From contig NZ_FOKZ01000001.1 in the NCBI RefSeq assembly GCF_900112285.1, positions 296,369 through 360,368 on the forward strand: 64,000 nucleotides of DNA, written 5' to 3'. A program made the position numbers and the translations under genes. Below are positions 27,841-36,448 of this stretch, piece after piece. Origin of the DNA: Polaromonas sp. OV174. GTDB lineage: Bacteria > Pseudomonadota > Gammaproteobacteria > Burkholderiales > Burkholderiaceae_C. A model generated the notes under the pieces. The model was not told the DNA's origin. It saw nothing but the letters and a program-made list of their open reading frames with translations, and ran no database searches. Position 1 is the stretch's first letter. Each line of letters starts with the position of its first letter.

Positions 27841-28449
27841 TCAGGGCGTCTTGGCTGTCAGCGCCTTGAGCTCGGCCTCGCCGTTGAATGGGGTGCTGCG
27901 GGTGCCGGCCTTGCGTTCGGTGGCGAACAGCTCGGCCTTGAGGGCGCCGGCCTTGTTAGACCATTCGGCGCGGACGTAGCTGGCAACGGCGGCCAGTTCG
28001 GCGTCGCTGAGTTGCTGGAACGAAGGCATGGCGCCCTTGTAGCTGTTACCCATCACGCTCAGCTCGCCGCTCACGCCGTGCAGCAAGATGTTGGCCAGGG
28101 TGCGCTCCTCACCCATCACCCACTCGGAACCGTCCAGCGGCGGAAAAACACCTGGCAGGCCTTTGCCTGTGGCCTGGTGGCAGGCGACGCAATTGGCGGT
28201 GAAAACCTGCTTGCCGTCGGCGCCCGCGCCCGCTGCCCCCGCCGCCGGTGCCCGCAGATCGGCCACGGTGCGCCTGTCACCCAGATCGGCCTGGCCAAAG
28301 GGCTCGGATAACAGGATGTAGGCCACGCCGAAAATCACCACGGCCAGGGTGATGGCTGCCACTATCAGGGGAATCGGCCGCTCGCGCTCCGAGGGTTCTT
28401 CCTGTTCACGCTGCTGGGCCCGGCGCTGCGACTCTGGTTCTTCTAGCAT
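27841..28449 (-). CDS. Membrane-anchored monohaem cytochrome c
   Basis: A 202-residue protein with a charged cytoplasmic N-terminus (about 1-28), one membrane anchor (IVAAITLAVVIFGVAYILL) and a periplasmic cytochrome c domain with the haem motif CVACH (about residue 90) and a Met ligand region (KGAMPSFQQLSDAEL). It sits where ccoP would be in a cbb3 operon but has one haem site instead of two. It probably passes electrons to the CcoO-like subunit encoded 19 bases upstream. There is no ccoQ. Confidence 0.85.
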   Translation of the reverse strand: MLEEPESQRRAQQREQEEPSERERPIPLIVAAITLAVVIFGVAYILLSEPFGQADLGDRRTVADLRAPAAGAAGAGADGKQVFTANCVACHQATGKGLPGVFPPLDGSEWVMGEERTLANILLHGVSGELSVMGNSYKGAMPSFQQLSDAELAAVASYVRAEWSNKAGALKAELFATERKAGTRSTPFNGEAELKALTAKTP

Positions 28450-28468
28450 GGGTTCACCTCGCGTCGGT

Positions 28469-29071
28469 TCATGGTTTGGGGGCGGGTGGCAATACCGGAT
28501 AGGTGTGGTTCAAGGCCAGCAGGTACTTCACCAGGTCCAGCGCTTCGGGGGTGGGCACCACCACCTGGCCCACGTTGGGCGCATAGGCGGGCGGGAGCAA
28601 CAGCGCTTGCTCGCCTTCCTTCTCGGCTTCCTTGGCGTCCTTGACGGTGAACAGAAAGGGGTAGGCCGGCATGATGGAGCCCGGCACGTAGGCGCGCGGC
28701 TGGTAAAGGTGGCCCAGCTGCCAGTCACGGCTGGGCTGGCGCGAGGCGATGTTGAACAGGTCCGGGCCGGTGCGCATGCTGCCCAGCAGGTGCGGCTTGT
28801 CATAAAAATAATCACCAGGCACCGAGGCGCGGCCCCAGCCGCGCTCGGCGTCGGGGCCGAAATTGCGGTCGCGCGGCTGCTGGCTGTGGCAGTAGACGCA
28901 GCCGTTGGCAATGTAGACCGCCCGCCCGCGCAACTCGGCGCTGGTGTAGGGCTTGAGCCCCGGCGGTGGCTTGATGTCGCGCACCTCCATGTAGGGCATG
29001 ACCACCAGCGCGGCGGTGGCCACCGCCAGCGCCACCATGGCGCCTGAAACCAGCTTGATTTCATTTTCCAT
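28469..29071 (-). CDS. ccoO: CcoO-like cytochrome c oxidase subunit (monohaem)
   Basis: A 200-residue protein beginning MENEIKLVSGAMVALAVATA (one membrane segment), then VMPYMEVRDIKPPPGLKPYT and the haem site CVYCHSQQPRD, exactly the CcoO pattern of cbb3 oxidases. The domain continues with RTGPDLFNIASR and MPAYPFLF (Met ligand). CcoO carries electrons to the catalytic subunit. The start at 29071 overlaps the end of the ccoN-like gene by 11 bases, so the two are coupled. The C-terminus KYLLALNHTYPVLP is normal for the family. Confidence 0.88.
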   Translation of the reverse strand: MENEIKLVSGAMVALAVATAALVVMPYMEVRDIKPPPGLKPYTSAELRGRAVYIANGCVYCHSQQPRDRNFGPDAERGWGRASVPGDYFYDKPHLLGSMRTGPDLFNIASRQPSRDWQLGHLYQPRAYVPGSIMPAYPFLFTVKDAKEAEKEGEQALLLPPAYAPNVGQVVVPTPEALDLVKYLLALNHTYPVLPPAPKP

Positions 29072-30716
29072 GAGCCAGCTCCCTTTGGTTGTTCTGCCAG
29101 AACAGGGCGGCGCCCGTGCGCGTCGGACCAAAGCGCAGCGCCATCGCCAGGAAGTGGCCGACGAAGATGATATGGCCCAGCACCATCAGGCTGCCGCCCA
29201 CGCTGCGCCATTTCAGGTAAGGCAGGGTCAGCGTGACAGAGTCCATAAAGGGTTTGGCGGCATCCAGCATGGCCACGCCTTGCAGCCAGCCGCCGTAGGT
29301 CAGGCCGATGAAATAAATGGCAATGCCGATGGCCGAGAGCCAGAAATGCAGGGTGATGAGTTTCGGGTAAGGCCACTCCCAGTTCAGCACGCGCGGCATC
29401 ATGAAATAAATCGCGCCGAACAGCACCATGGTGACAAAGGCGTAGGCGCCCAGGTGGGCATGGGCCACCGTGAAGTGGGTGAAGTGTGTGACCTGGTTGA
29501 TGCTGCGCAGCGCCTCCAGCGAGCCTTGCACCGACGAGGCAAAGTACATCAGGCCGCCAAACATCATGAAGCGCAGCGTGGGCGAGTAGCGCGCCAGGTG
29601 CATGCGGCCCTTGAGCGTGCCGCCCATATTGATGCTGAAGGCCACCACCGGAATCACCATCATCATGCTTTGCACGATGGACAGCGTGGTCAGCCAGCCC
29701 GGCACCGGCCCGCCAATCAGGTGATGGCCGCCGACCTGGCCATAGAAAAACGCCAGCGTCCAGAAGCCCAGAATCGACAGGTTGTAGGAGCGCACCGGCC
29801 GGCCGATTATTTTGGGCAGGAAGTAGTAGATCGCCCCGACGCTGACCGGCGTGAACCATAGGCCCAGCACGTTGTGCCCGTACCACCAGTTGGTGGTGGC
29901 CTGCTGCACGCCGGTGTGCACGCCGGGCAGCTTGGCGACCAGGAACAGCAAGGCAATCCACAGCAGCGCCGCCACCATGTACCAGACGCTGACATAGAGG
30001 TGTTCGACCTTGCGGTTCACCAGCGTGAACAGCACCGGCAAAATCACCAGCGCGAAGCCGACAAAAATCAGAATGGCGATTTGCCAGGGGATCTCCAGGT
30101 ATTCCATGCCATCGGTCCAGCCCGCCGAGATCGCGCCTATGGCCGCGGCGATGCCCATGTTGATCAGCGCGCCGCCCAGCATGGCCCAGATGGCGCCGTG
30201 CAGGTGGGTGCGCAGCAGGCGCGGCAGCAGCCACAGCATCATGCCCAGGGCGGCATTCGTGATCCAGCCGTAGAGCACGGCGGTCAGGTGCACGCTGCGG
30301 ATGCGGCCAAAGGTCAGCCAGGCCTGCTCGGTCAGCCAGTCGGGCTGGTGCAGTTTGATCGAGGACGTCAGGCCGGCGATGGAGCCCAGCATCAGCCAGA
30401 AGCAGGCAAAGGCAATGAACATGAAGACCGGAAAAGCGCTGGACTGATCGGAAGCGATGCGGTCCTGCAGGTCCACCGCGTCGGCGGGGTGCGTCTGGTC
30501 GCCGCCCTCGATGGCGGCCCGCTGCATAGAATCCTGTGCGGCGTCGGGCAGTGCCGGGTCGTCAACCTGCCCGATCTCGCCGTGCGCGAAGATGACGGAT
30601 GCGGCCTTGGGGTTCTCTACCAGCAGGCCTTTGCCCGAAGACCAGATGAAGACGAAGAGGCCAATGATGGACAGCAGGAAGGCGCCTAGCAGGCTCAGTA
30701 TGGCGCTGTCCATCAT
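29061..30716 (-). CDS. ccoN: cbb3-like haem-copper oxidase catalytic subunit with CcoS-like N-terminal extension
   Basis: The start ATG 30716 follows GGCAGGAG at good distance. The 551-residue protein has about twelve core membrane segments. Metal ligands: RSVHLTAVLYGW (haem His), WWYGHNVLGLWFTP (CuB His), the IYYFLPK Tyr region where cbb3 enzymes have their His-Tyr crosslink, GGHHLIGG (CuB His pair), and FTVAHAHLGAYAF (haem ligands). Before the core lies an extra N-terminal helix and a short hydrophilic stretch (MDSAILSLLGAFLLSIIG to FAHGEIGQVDDPALPD) resembling CcoS, a cbb3 maturation protein. The operon lacks ccoQ and a dihaem ccoP. It probably reduces oxygen; nitric oxide reductase activity cannot be excluded. 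Confidence 0.85.
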   Translation of the reverse strand: MMDSAILSLLGAFLLSIIGLFVFIWSSGKGLLVENPKAASVIFAHGEIGQVDDPALPDAAQDSMQRAAIEGGDQTHPADAVDLQDRIASDQSSAFPVFMFIAFACFWLMLGSIAGLTSSIKLHQPDWLTEQAWLTFGRIRSVHLTAVLYGWITNAALGMMLWLLPRLLRTHLHGAIWAMLGGALINMGIAAAIGAISAGWTDGMEYLEIPWQIAILIFVGFALVILPVLFTLVNRKVEHLYVSVWYMVAALLWIALLFLVAKLPGVHTGVQQATTNWWYGHNVLGLWFTPVSVGAIYYFLPKIIGRPVRSYNLSILGFWTLAFFYGQVGGHHLIGGPVPGWLTTLSIVQSMMMVIPVVAFSINMGGTLKGRMHLARYSPTLRFMMFGGLMYFASSVQGSLEALRSINQVTHFTHFTVAHAHLGAYAFVTMVLFGAIYFMMPRVLNWEWPYPKLITLHFWLSAIGIAIYFIGLTYGGWLQGVAMLDAAKPFMDSVTLTLPYLKWRSVGGSLMVLGHIIFVGHFLAMALRFGPTRTGAALFWQNNQRELAHGK

Positions 30717-30802
30717 GCGGCTCCTGCCAGTGTGTGGACGGCAGGCAGGGGCGCTGTGGCCGGTTTGATTTCGCTGAAGGTGTAAGGCGCAGCTTGCATC
30801 AT
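30713..30802 (-). CDS. Putative 29-aa leader/small protein coupled to the oxidase genes
   Basis: A short frame begins at ATG 30802 or ATG 30799 behind a strong GGAGGA and ends in TGA overlapping the ccoN start (GCATGATGG). The peptide MMQAAPYTFSEIKPATAPLP... has no membrane segment. The good ribosome-binding site and the exact stop/start overlap point to a translated leader that couples initiation of the oxidase gene, or to a tiny accessory protein. No homologue is known to me. Confidence 0.45.
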   Translation of the reverse strand: MMQAAPYTFSEIKPATAPLPAVHTLAGAA

Positions 30803-30973
30803 TCCTCCGGTCTGGATAGATGAGCTGACCTTGTTTTTTTGCGGCGCCCCTGGTCAGCGTACTGGGGCGTGTGTTGCGCCGCGGCTGGACCATCATGGGG
30901 GAAAAATGCCAAACATTCAAGGTGATGAAGTCTGGCCAGGCCGGGGCAGCCGCGCTGCCATGCGAGCTACGAA

Positions 30974-31687
30974 TCAGTCGCGTTTGGGTATTTCCAGGCC
31001 TCTGGTCACCGCCGGCCGCGCCACAAAGGCCTGCAGAGCGCGCGTGATATGCGGAAAATCCTTGATCCCGACCAGCTCACTGGCCTCGTAAAAGCCGATC
31101 AGGTTGCGCACCCACGGGAAGATGGCGATGTCGGCGATGGTGTAGTCCTCGCCCATGATCCAGTGGCGCTCTGCCAGCCGCTGGTTCAGCACCGCGAGCA
31201 GTCGTTTTGATTCGGCCACGTAGCGGTCGCGCGGGCGCTTGTCTTCGTAGTCCTTGCCGGCGAACTTGTTGAAAAAACCGAGCTGGCCAAACATCGGGCC
31301 TATGCCGCCCATCTGGAACATCAGCCACTGGATGGTTTCGTAACGGGCGGCAGCGTCCTGCGGCAAAAAGCGGCCGGTTTTCTCAGCCAGGTAAAGCAGG
31401 ATGGCGCCGGACTCGAACAGTGCCAGCGGCTTGCCGCCCGGCCCCTGAGGGTCGAGGATGGCCGGAATCTTGTTGTTGGGATTGAGTGAGAGGAACTCGG
31501 GGGATAGCTGGTCATTGCTCTGGAAGCTGACCAGATGCGGCTCGTAAGCCAGACCGGTCTCTTCCAGCATGATGGACACCTTGACGCCGTTGGGCGTAGG
31601 CAGTGAATAGAGCTGGATACGGTCGGGGTGGGCGGCGGGCCATTTGCGGCTGATAGGGAAGGCGGAAAGGGCGTTTGGCATGGTCAT
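30974..31687 (-). CDS. Glutathione S-transferase, Nu class (YghU/YfcG-like)
   Basis: A 237-residue GST with an N-terminal thioredoxin-like domain (IQLYSLPTPNGVKVSIMLEE, then NPNNKIPAILDP and FESGAILLYLAEKTG) and an all-helical C-terminal domain (MFQMGGIGPMFGQLGFFNKF). The LPTPNGVKVS stretch is typical of the E. coli YfcG/YghU type, which uses Thr/Asn rather than Tyr/Ser/Cys at the active site and has disulfide-bond reductase activity. The AGAGGA before ATG 31687 supports the start. It stands alone downstream of the methyltransferase gene. Confidence 0.9.
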   Translation of the reverse strand: MTMPNALSAFPISRKWPAAHPDRIQLYSLPTPNGVKVSIMLEETGLAYEPHLVSFQSNDQLSPEFLSLNPNNKIPAILDPQGPGGKPLALFESGAILLYLAEKTGRFLPQDAAARYETIQWLMFQMGGIGPMFGQLGFFNKFAGKDYEDKRPRDRYVAESKRLLAVLNQRLAERHWIMGEDYTIADIAIFPWVRNLIGFYEASELVGIKDFPHITRALQAFVARPAVTRGLEIPKRD

Positions 31688-31761
31688 GAAAATCCTCTGG
31701 ATAGGCGCACGGCCGTGGCGCCTGCGGTGGTTGTTCAGGGAGCGGGACGCCCAATATAGAC

Positions 31762-31801
31762 GGGCCTTGATTTTTTTGTTGGCTGGGGGGAATCAAGGCC
31801 C
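31762..31801. repeat. Perfect 11-bp inverted repeat between methyltransferase and GST genes
   Basis: Arms gggccttgatt and aatcaaggccc are separated by an 18-base G/T-rich loop. It lies 26 bases beyond the methyltransferase stop and may act as its terminator or 3'-end stabiliser; no T-tract follows. Confidence 0.6.
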
Positions 31802-31827
31802 ATCAGGAGTTTGCCGTCATCGCGCAC

Positions 31828-32460
31828 TCAGTCCAGCGGCTTGCGCCACACGCTGGCCAGCCAGGGCTGCTGTTCCAGCGGCAGGCCAGCTGGGCGGTAG
31901 TAATGCGACAGTTCCTCGAATCCTGCCGCCAGCATGAAGTCGCGCCAGGCCGGCCAGTCATGAAAAGCGCCGTAGCGCTCGCCGCTCCAGCCCTCCTGGT
32001 TGTTGCCCCTGGGATTGGAGCTAAAAAGCACGCCGCCCGGCTTCAGCGTGGCATGCAGTTTCTTCAACACGCCAGGCAGGGCCAGGCTGGGGACGTGGAA
32101 CAGCACGGCATTGGCGAACACGCCGTCGAAGCGGGCGTCGGGCAGATCAAGCCTCAGGAAGTTTTGCTGCAGCACCGTGCAGCCGCTGTAGTCGCGCGCC
32201 ATCGCCGCCAGCCGCGCCGAGCCTTCCAGTCCGGTGGCGTGATGGCCGAGTTCCCTGAAAGTTTTCAGGTCGCGTCCCGGTCCGCAGCCCAGGTCGAGTA
32301 GCTCGAACGGCGGTGCGGCCTCGATGTATTGCAGGAGCGCGGCAATGTTCTGGCTCACGTCATGGTCGCGCGTGCCTTGCCAGAATTCGTCGGCGTGATG
32401 CTCGTAATGCGCCAGCGTCAGGGCGGCGATGTGGGCAAGGGTGTCGGGGGAGTGGGGCAT
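31828..32460 (-). CDS. SAM-dependent class I methyltransferase
   Basis: A 210-residue Rossmann methyltransferase. Motif I is ELLDLGCGPGRDLKTFRELG (about 53-72); the acidic residue closing strand 2 is in ATGLEGS; the motif-IV-like region is FDGVFANAVLFHVP (about 111-124); LKPGGVLFSSNPRGNNQEGW follows. The family includes small-molecule methyltransferases of the UbiE/TehB type; the substrate is unknown. It stands alone, upstream of GST, with no operon context that reveals a role. Confidence 0.85.
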   Translation of the reverse strand: MPHSPDTLAHIAALTLAHYEHHADEFWQGTRDHDVSQNIAALLQYIEAAPPFELLDLGCGPGRDLKTFRELGHHATGLEGSARLAAMARDYSGCTVLQQNFLRLDLPDARFDGVFANAVLFHVPSLALPGVLKKLHATLKPGGVLFSSNPRGNNQEGWSGERYGAFHDWPAWRDFMLAAGFEELSHYYRPAGLPLEQQPWLASVWRKPLD

Positions 32461-32654
32461 GGCAGGACATGCTATTCGATCTGGGGGTGTGGCGGCTCAA
32501 TGCCCGGAGGGGCCGAGTCCAATCGACGGCGGGCAACAACTGTTGTTTCGTGAACTGCAGTTGCAATACGGGTTTTCGCGCGACGTGATGGCGGTGGAAA
32601 TGCATGCTGAACGGGCGCCGCCTTAATCTCGAGACCTACTTCAAGTTGGTGGCT
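32461..32654. other. Intergenic, nothing recognised
   Basis: The left part of a 491-base gap between the methyltransferase and the orphan gene. Short frames exist but have no known motif. The adjoining part holds the moaC fragment. Confidence 0.4.
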
Positions 32655-32765
32655 TCATTGGATAGATCGAATGTTGATAACCGTCATCCTCCGATTCACC
32701 GCCTTGCACATGTCGTAAATCGTCAGCAGGGCGATGTTGACGGCCGTCAGGGTGTGTCGGCATAG
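32655..32765 (-). pseudogene. moaC: Fragment of moaC (cyclic pyranopterin monophosphate synthase)
   Basis: The minus-strand frame contains LTAVNIALLTIYDMCKAV followed by NRRMTVINIR. This is the C-terminal signature of MoaC, which acts in molybdenum cofactor synthesis (family pattern LTAVs-ALLT-YDMCKAVDRGM--DIR). The upstream part of MoaC, including its catalytic Lys/His region, is absent and the frame before it is unrelated. It is therefore a relic, left by a rearrangement at the border of a lower-GC patch. Its closeness to the molybdenum enzyme genes xdhAB may be chance. Confidence 0.6.
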
Positions 32766-32951
32766 GTGAGGTGGGTGCCTTTGCATTGCTCTGAAGAGTT
32801 GAGAGGCTTTGCTGGATAGCGGGTTTCGGTCAAAGGTGGACGAAGTATTCTTGGCACTGTGTGGAATAGGCCTAGGTGTTAATTGCCAATCGATCATTCT
32901 GACAAAGCATGGAACTGAGCGACTGACCCGGGATAACAGATCATAGAGAAC

Positions 32952-33746
32952 ATGTCCAAATTGACGCCTACGTTTGACAGTAAAAAGCTTGTGCACAAAT
33001 TCCCGCCTGATATGCCACCAGGGGAAGCTCTAAGCGTCACGATCGGCGGAGTGAAGAAGGGGTTGCTTGACTCCGACAGCCTGATCATCAAGCCCTTCAA
33101 GCGACCTAGGCAGCAAAGAGAATTGCGCTCCACTTTGGTCGAGATGGAATTCGGGCAGAGGATCATCGCCCAGGAACTGAGGGTCGATTTCACGACGGGA
33201 GAGATTTCGGTTGTAGGGCGTCTTCATTCGGCGGTTTTTCTTTACCCCCAACTGCTCACACCTCGGAAGTCAACCCTCAAGACTTACTATGAAGCCAAGC
33301 GCGGGAGGAAGTTGCTCCATGCATATTCTCAGGGTCCTGGGCAAACGTTTATCAACATTGACCGCGTATTCGAGCTGTACGAACGTGTGTTCTGCGTGAA
33401 TACCAATTCCGCGATTGCGCCAGATGGTTCGAAGGTTGCCGTGACAACGGCGATACCAGTGACTTCAAAGAAGATTGGTGACATTGGAGTGCACATCAGC
33501 TCGGACAATACGATCGAACTTGTAGCTATTGATCCACCTTCCGGGAATCCCGAGCTGCACGGCATATGGATGGTGTTTGCGCACTTGTGGAAAAACTATC
33601 CTCATCTCCTTCAGGGCAAACTCGCCATCATTACGGATACGGAGCTGGGCAAGATAAGCGCCTGGAACGATCGGACCGAGCCGTTCTATGACGGTCATAT
33701 GCTTCCTGAGGGCGTGGATATTTTCTATGCCAGTTCGGACGTATGA
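32952..33746 (+). CDS. Orphan protein of unknown function (264 aa)
   Basis: I do not recognise this gene. The 264-residue product (MSKLTPTFDSKKLVHKFPPD) has no signal peptide, clear membrane segment or catalytic motif. It is a mixed alpha/beta soluble protein with a basic middle (KPFKRPRQQRELR, TPRKSTLKTYYEAKRGRK) and an acidic C-terminus. GC content and codon choice are visibly lower than in the neighbours, and the flanks contain a moaC fragment and noncoding sequence, pointing to horizontal acquisition. The ribosome-binding site is weak (agagaac). It could be a phage- or island-derived cargo gene; no defence-system signature is apparent. Confidence 0.55.
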   Translation: MSKLTPTFDSKKLVHKFPPDMPPGEALSVTIGGVKKGLLDSDSLIIKPFKRPRQQRELRSTLVEMEFGQRIIAQELRVDFTTGEISVVGRLHSAVFLYPQLLTPRKSTLKTYYEAKRGRKLLHAYSQGPGQTFINIDRVFELYERVFCVNTNSAIAPDGSKVAVTTAIPVTSKKIGDIGVHISSDNTIELVAIDPPSGNPELHGIWMVFAHLWKNYPHLLQGKLAIITDTELGKISAWNDRTEPFYDGHMLPEGVDIFYASSDV

Positions 33747-34090
33747 AGCGAAGAGTTTCTCCCCAATCGGCTCATGAAAACTTGCGATTCGTTGTCTAAG
33801 CGAAAGCTTCAAGAAATGCGTTAACTCGCTGCACGATCGGTGGTGGTTGTGCTTGCTAGATTCGGGGTGCGGAGGTACTGGCGGACAACGCAACGTTTCG
33901 TTCGGAGTGGTTGCTCTGGGCCGATTGCTTCCTTTGACCATGAGTGTTCAGAATCGACCAATTTCGGACAGCGTGCCATACGTGTCCAGAACTGAGGTCC
34001 ATTGATTAAAGAACATGCCGAATTAATCGGCACAGTTTTCGGACATCAGCAAGCATTCGCTTTGCGCTCACCAGCCCGGGAGCGCCACCC
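33747..34090. other. Lower-GC intergenic region before xdhB end
   Basis: 344 bases without a recognisable gene, continuing the lower-GC patch. A small hairpin tgccga/tcggca at 34016-34032 lies 59 bases beyond the xdhB stop and may terminate the xdhAB transcript weakly. Nothing else is seen. Confidence 0.4.
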
Positions 34091-36448
34091 TCACCAACCC
34101 CCAAGCGCCCGCAGCACATTCTCAGCCGTGGCCGGCGCTGCCAGCTGCACCCGCTCACCCGGCCGCGCCGCCGCTATCGCATCGCGCAAGGCTTCCCAGA
34201 CGCTGATCGCCAGCATCAGCGGCGGCTCGCCGACGGCCTTGCTGCCAAACACGTTGTCTTCGCGATTGGCCTCGGGCCACAAGTCAATCTTGAAGTGTTC
34301 GGGAATGTCGCCGGTGGTGGGGATTTTGTAGGTGCTGGGCGCGTGGGTGGCGAGGTAGCCCTTGTCGTTCCACACCAGCTGCTCGGTGGTGAGCCAGCCC
34401 ATGCCTTGCACAAAGCCGCCTTCGATCTGGCCCATGTCTATGGCCGGGTTGATGCTGGTGCCGACGTCATGCAGGATGTCGACCTTGAGCACGCGGCTCT
34501 CGCCGGTCAGCGTGTCTATGGCCACTTCGCTGCAGGCCGCGCCATAGGCGAAGTAGTAAAACGGCCGTCCCGTCAGGGTGGTTTTGTCGTAGTGGATTTT
34601 GGGCGTGCGGTAAAAACCGTCGCTCCAGAGCTGGATGCGGTTGGCATGGGCCAGCTTGACGACCTCGGTAAACAGGTGTGTCGCGCCCGGCGTGATTACC
34701 TCGCCGCCCCGGAAGGAGACGGCGCCGGCGCCGCAGCCGTCCAGGCCGGCGACAAACTGCGCCAGGTTGTCCCGCACTCGGCGCGCGGCATATTGCGCGG
34801 CCCGCGCATTCAGGTCGGTGCCGGCCGAGGCGGCGGTGGCCGAGGCGTTGGGAATCTTGCTGGTGTCGCTGGCGGTGGCCAGCACTTGTTCAAACGCCAC
34901 GCCGAGCTCGTCGGCCACGATTTGCGCCACCTTGGTGTTCAGGCCCTGGCCCATTTCGGTGCCGCCGTGGTTCACCTGCACGCTGCCGTCGGTGTAGACA
35001 TGGACCAGCGCGCCGGCCTGGTTGAACAAGGTGGCGGTGAAGGAGATGCCGAACTTCACCGGCGTGAGGGCGATGCCGCGCTTGATCACGGCACTCCTTG
35101 CGTTCCAAGCCGAAATGGCCTCGCGCCGGCGTCGGTATTTCGCAGTCAGCTCCAGTTTTGATAGCAATGGCTGAAGGATGTTGTCTTCAACCGGCATCTG
35201 GTAATGGGTGACGTTTCTTTCCTCTATGCCGTAGAGGTTGCGCCTGCGCACGTCCAGCGGATCCAGGCCCAGCGTGCGGGCAATGTCGCCCATGATGGCT
35301 TCGGTGACGATCATGCCCTGCGGCCCGCCGAAGCCGCGAAAAGCGGTGTTGCTTTGCGTGTTGGTTTTGCAGCGGTAAGAGGCTATCTCCACGTCTTGCA
35401 GGAAGTAGGCGTTGTCGACGTGGAACACCGCGCGGTCGGCCACCGGGCCGCTCAGGTCGGCGCTGAAGCCGCAGTTCACCGCCATCTGCAGCTTCAGGCC
35501 GGTGATGCGGCCGCTGTCGTCAAAGCCCACGGTGTAGTCATAGGAAAACGGATGGCGCTTACCGGTGATCATGAAGTCGTCGTCGCGGTCCAGCCGCAGC
35601 TTGATAGGGCGTTGCAGCTTGTGGGCGGCAATGGCGGCCCACACGGCGAGGTGGCCGGCCTGGGTTTCCTTGCCGCCAAAGCCGCCGCCCATGCGCCTGC
35701 ACTCCACGCGCACCGCATGGTTATCTATGCCCAGGGCATGCGCAACCCAGTGCTGGATTTCGCCCGGGTGCTGGGTGCTGGAGTAGACCAGCCACTGGTT
35801 TTGCTCCTGCGGCAGTACGTAGGCAACCTGGCCTTCGAGGTAGAAATGCTCTTGTCCGCCGACTTCCAGCGTGCCCTGCAGCGTGTGCGCTGCCGTCGTC
35901 AGTGCGGTAGCGGCGTCGCCACGCTTGACGAAGACCGGCGGCAGCACATAGCTTTGCGCCCGCAGCGCTTCGTGCACATCCAGAATCGCCGGCAGGGCTT
36001 CGATCTGGCAAACCACTTTGCGCGCGGCGCGGCGCGCCTGCATCACCGACTCGGCCACCACCAGGCCTATCACCTGGCCTATGTGCTGAACGCTGTCCTG
36101 GGCCCAGACCGGCTCGTCGTGCGAGAAGTTGCCCAGCAGCGGGTCGCCGGGAATATCGCGCGCCAGCAGCACATCGCGCACACCGGCCATGGCCAGTGCC
36201 GCCCTCGCATCGACGCCCAGCAGCCGGCCGTGCGCCACGCTGGACAAAATGGGGGCGGCGTAAAGCGTGCCCTTGAGCTCGGGAATATCGTCGACATAGG
36301 TCGCGGCTCCGGCCACCTGAGCGTTGGCGCTTTCATGCGCGATGGCGCGGCCGGCGGCCTGGGCCGTGGCGGCCTGTGGTTTGGCCGCAGCCGGCGCCGG
36401 CTCGGCGGCCACATCGGGGCTGGCCGAAAAGTCTTTGGCGGCGTTCAT
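34091..36448 (-). CDS. xdhB: Xanthine dehydrogenase, molybdopterin-binding subunit
   Basis: XdhB carries the molybdenum cofactor and oxidises hypoxanthine and xanthine to urate. The 785-residue protein shows the family features GAATYVDDIPELKGTLYAAP near the N-terminus, GQEHFYLEGQ, RMGGGFGGKE, the AFRGFGGPQGMIVTEAI loop (Arg that contacts substrate), NHGGTEMGQGLNTK, and GEPPLML with the catalytic-type Glu near the C-terminus. An Ala/Pro-rich N-terminal extension (about 1-33) precedes the fold. The start overlaps the xdhA stop (ATGA). The dedicated chaperone gene xdhC lies 15 kb away. Confidence 0.96.
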   Translation of the reverse strand: MNAAKDFSASPDVAAEPAPAAAKPQAATAQAAGRAIAHESANAQVAGAATYVDDIPELKGTLYAAPILSSVAHGRLLGVDARAALAMAGVRDVLLARDIPGDPLLGNFSHDEPVWAQDSVQHIGQVIGLVVAESVMQARRAARKVVCQIEALPAILDVHEALRAQSYVLPPVFVKRGDAATALTTAAHTLQGTLEVGGQEHFYLEGQVAYVLPQEQNQWLVYSSTQHPGEIQHWVAHALGIDNHAVRVECRRMGGGFGGKETQAGHLAVWAAIAAHKLQRPIKLRLDRDDDFMITGKRHPFSYDYTVGFDDSGRITGLKLQMAVNCGFSADLSGPVADRAVFHVDNAYFLQDVEIASYRCKTNTQSNTAFRGFGGPQGMIVTEAIMGDIARTLGLDPLDVRRRNLYGIEERNVTHYQMPVEDNILQPLLSKLELTAKYRRRREAISAWNARSAVIKRGIALTPVKFGISFTATLFNQAGALVHVYTDGSVQVNHGGTEMGQGLNTKVAQIVADELGVAFEQVLATASDTSKIPNASATAASAGTDLNARAAQYAARRVRDNLAQFVAGLDGCGAGAVSFRGGEVITPGATHLFTEVVKLAHANRIQLWSDGFYRTPKIHYDKTTLTGRPFYYFAYGAACSEVAIDTLTGESRVLKVDILHDVGTSINPAIDMGQIEGGFVQGMGWLTTEQLVWNDKGYLATHAPSTYKIPTTGDIPEHFKIDLWPEANREDNVFGSKAVGEPPLMLAISVWEALRDAIAAARPGERVQLAAPATAENVLRALGGW

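Noticed and set aside
28528..30234. Long minus-strand frame overlapping the oxidase genes
   Set aside because: Frame-shifted reading of ccoN/ccoO; low-complexity Arg/His/Ala sequence with no domain.
26490..30716. Interpretation of the oxidase operon as an sNOR (norSY-senC-orf1) cluster
   Set aside because: The partner subunit is a haem c protein of CcoO type, not a CuA/cupredoxin subunit, and the catalytic subunit keeps cbb3-like ligand and Tyr regions; kept only as a distant parallel.
33465..33941. Minus-strand ORF over the end of the orphan gene and the following gap
   Set aside because: No ribosome-binding site or motif; mostly antisense to the 32952-33746 gene.
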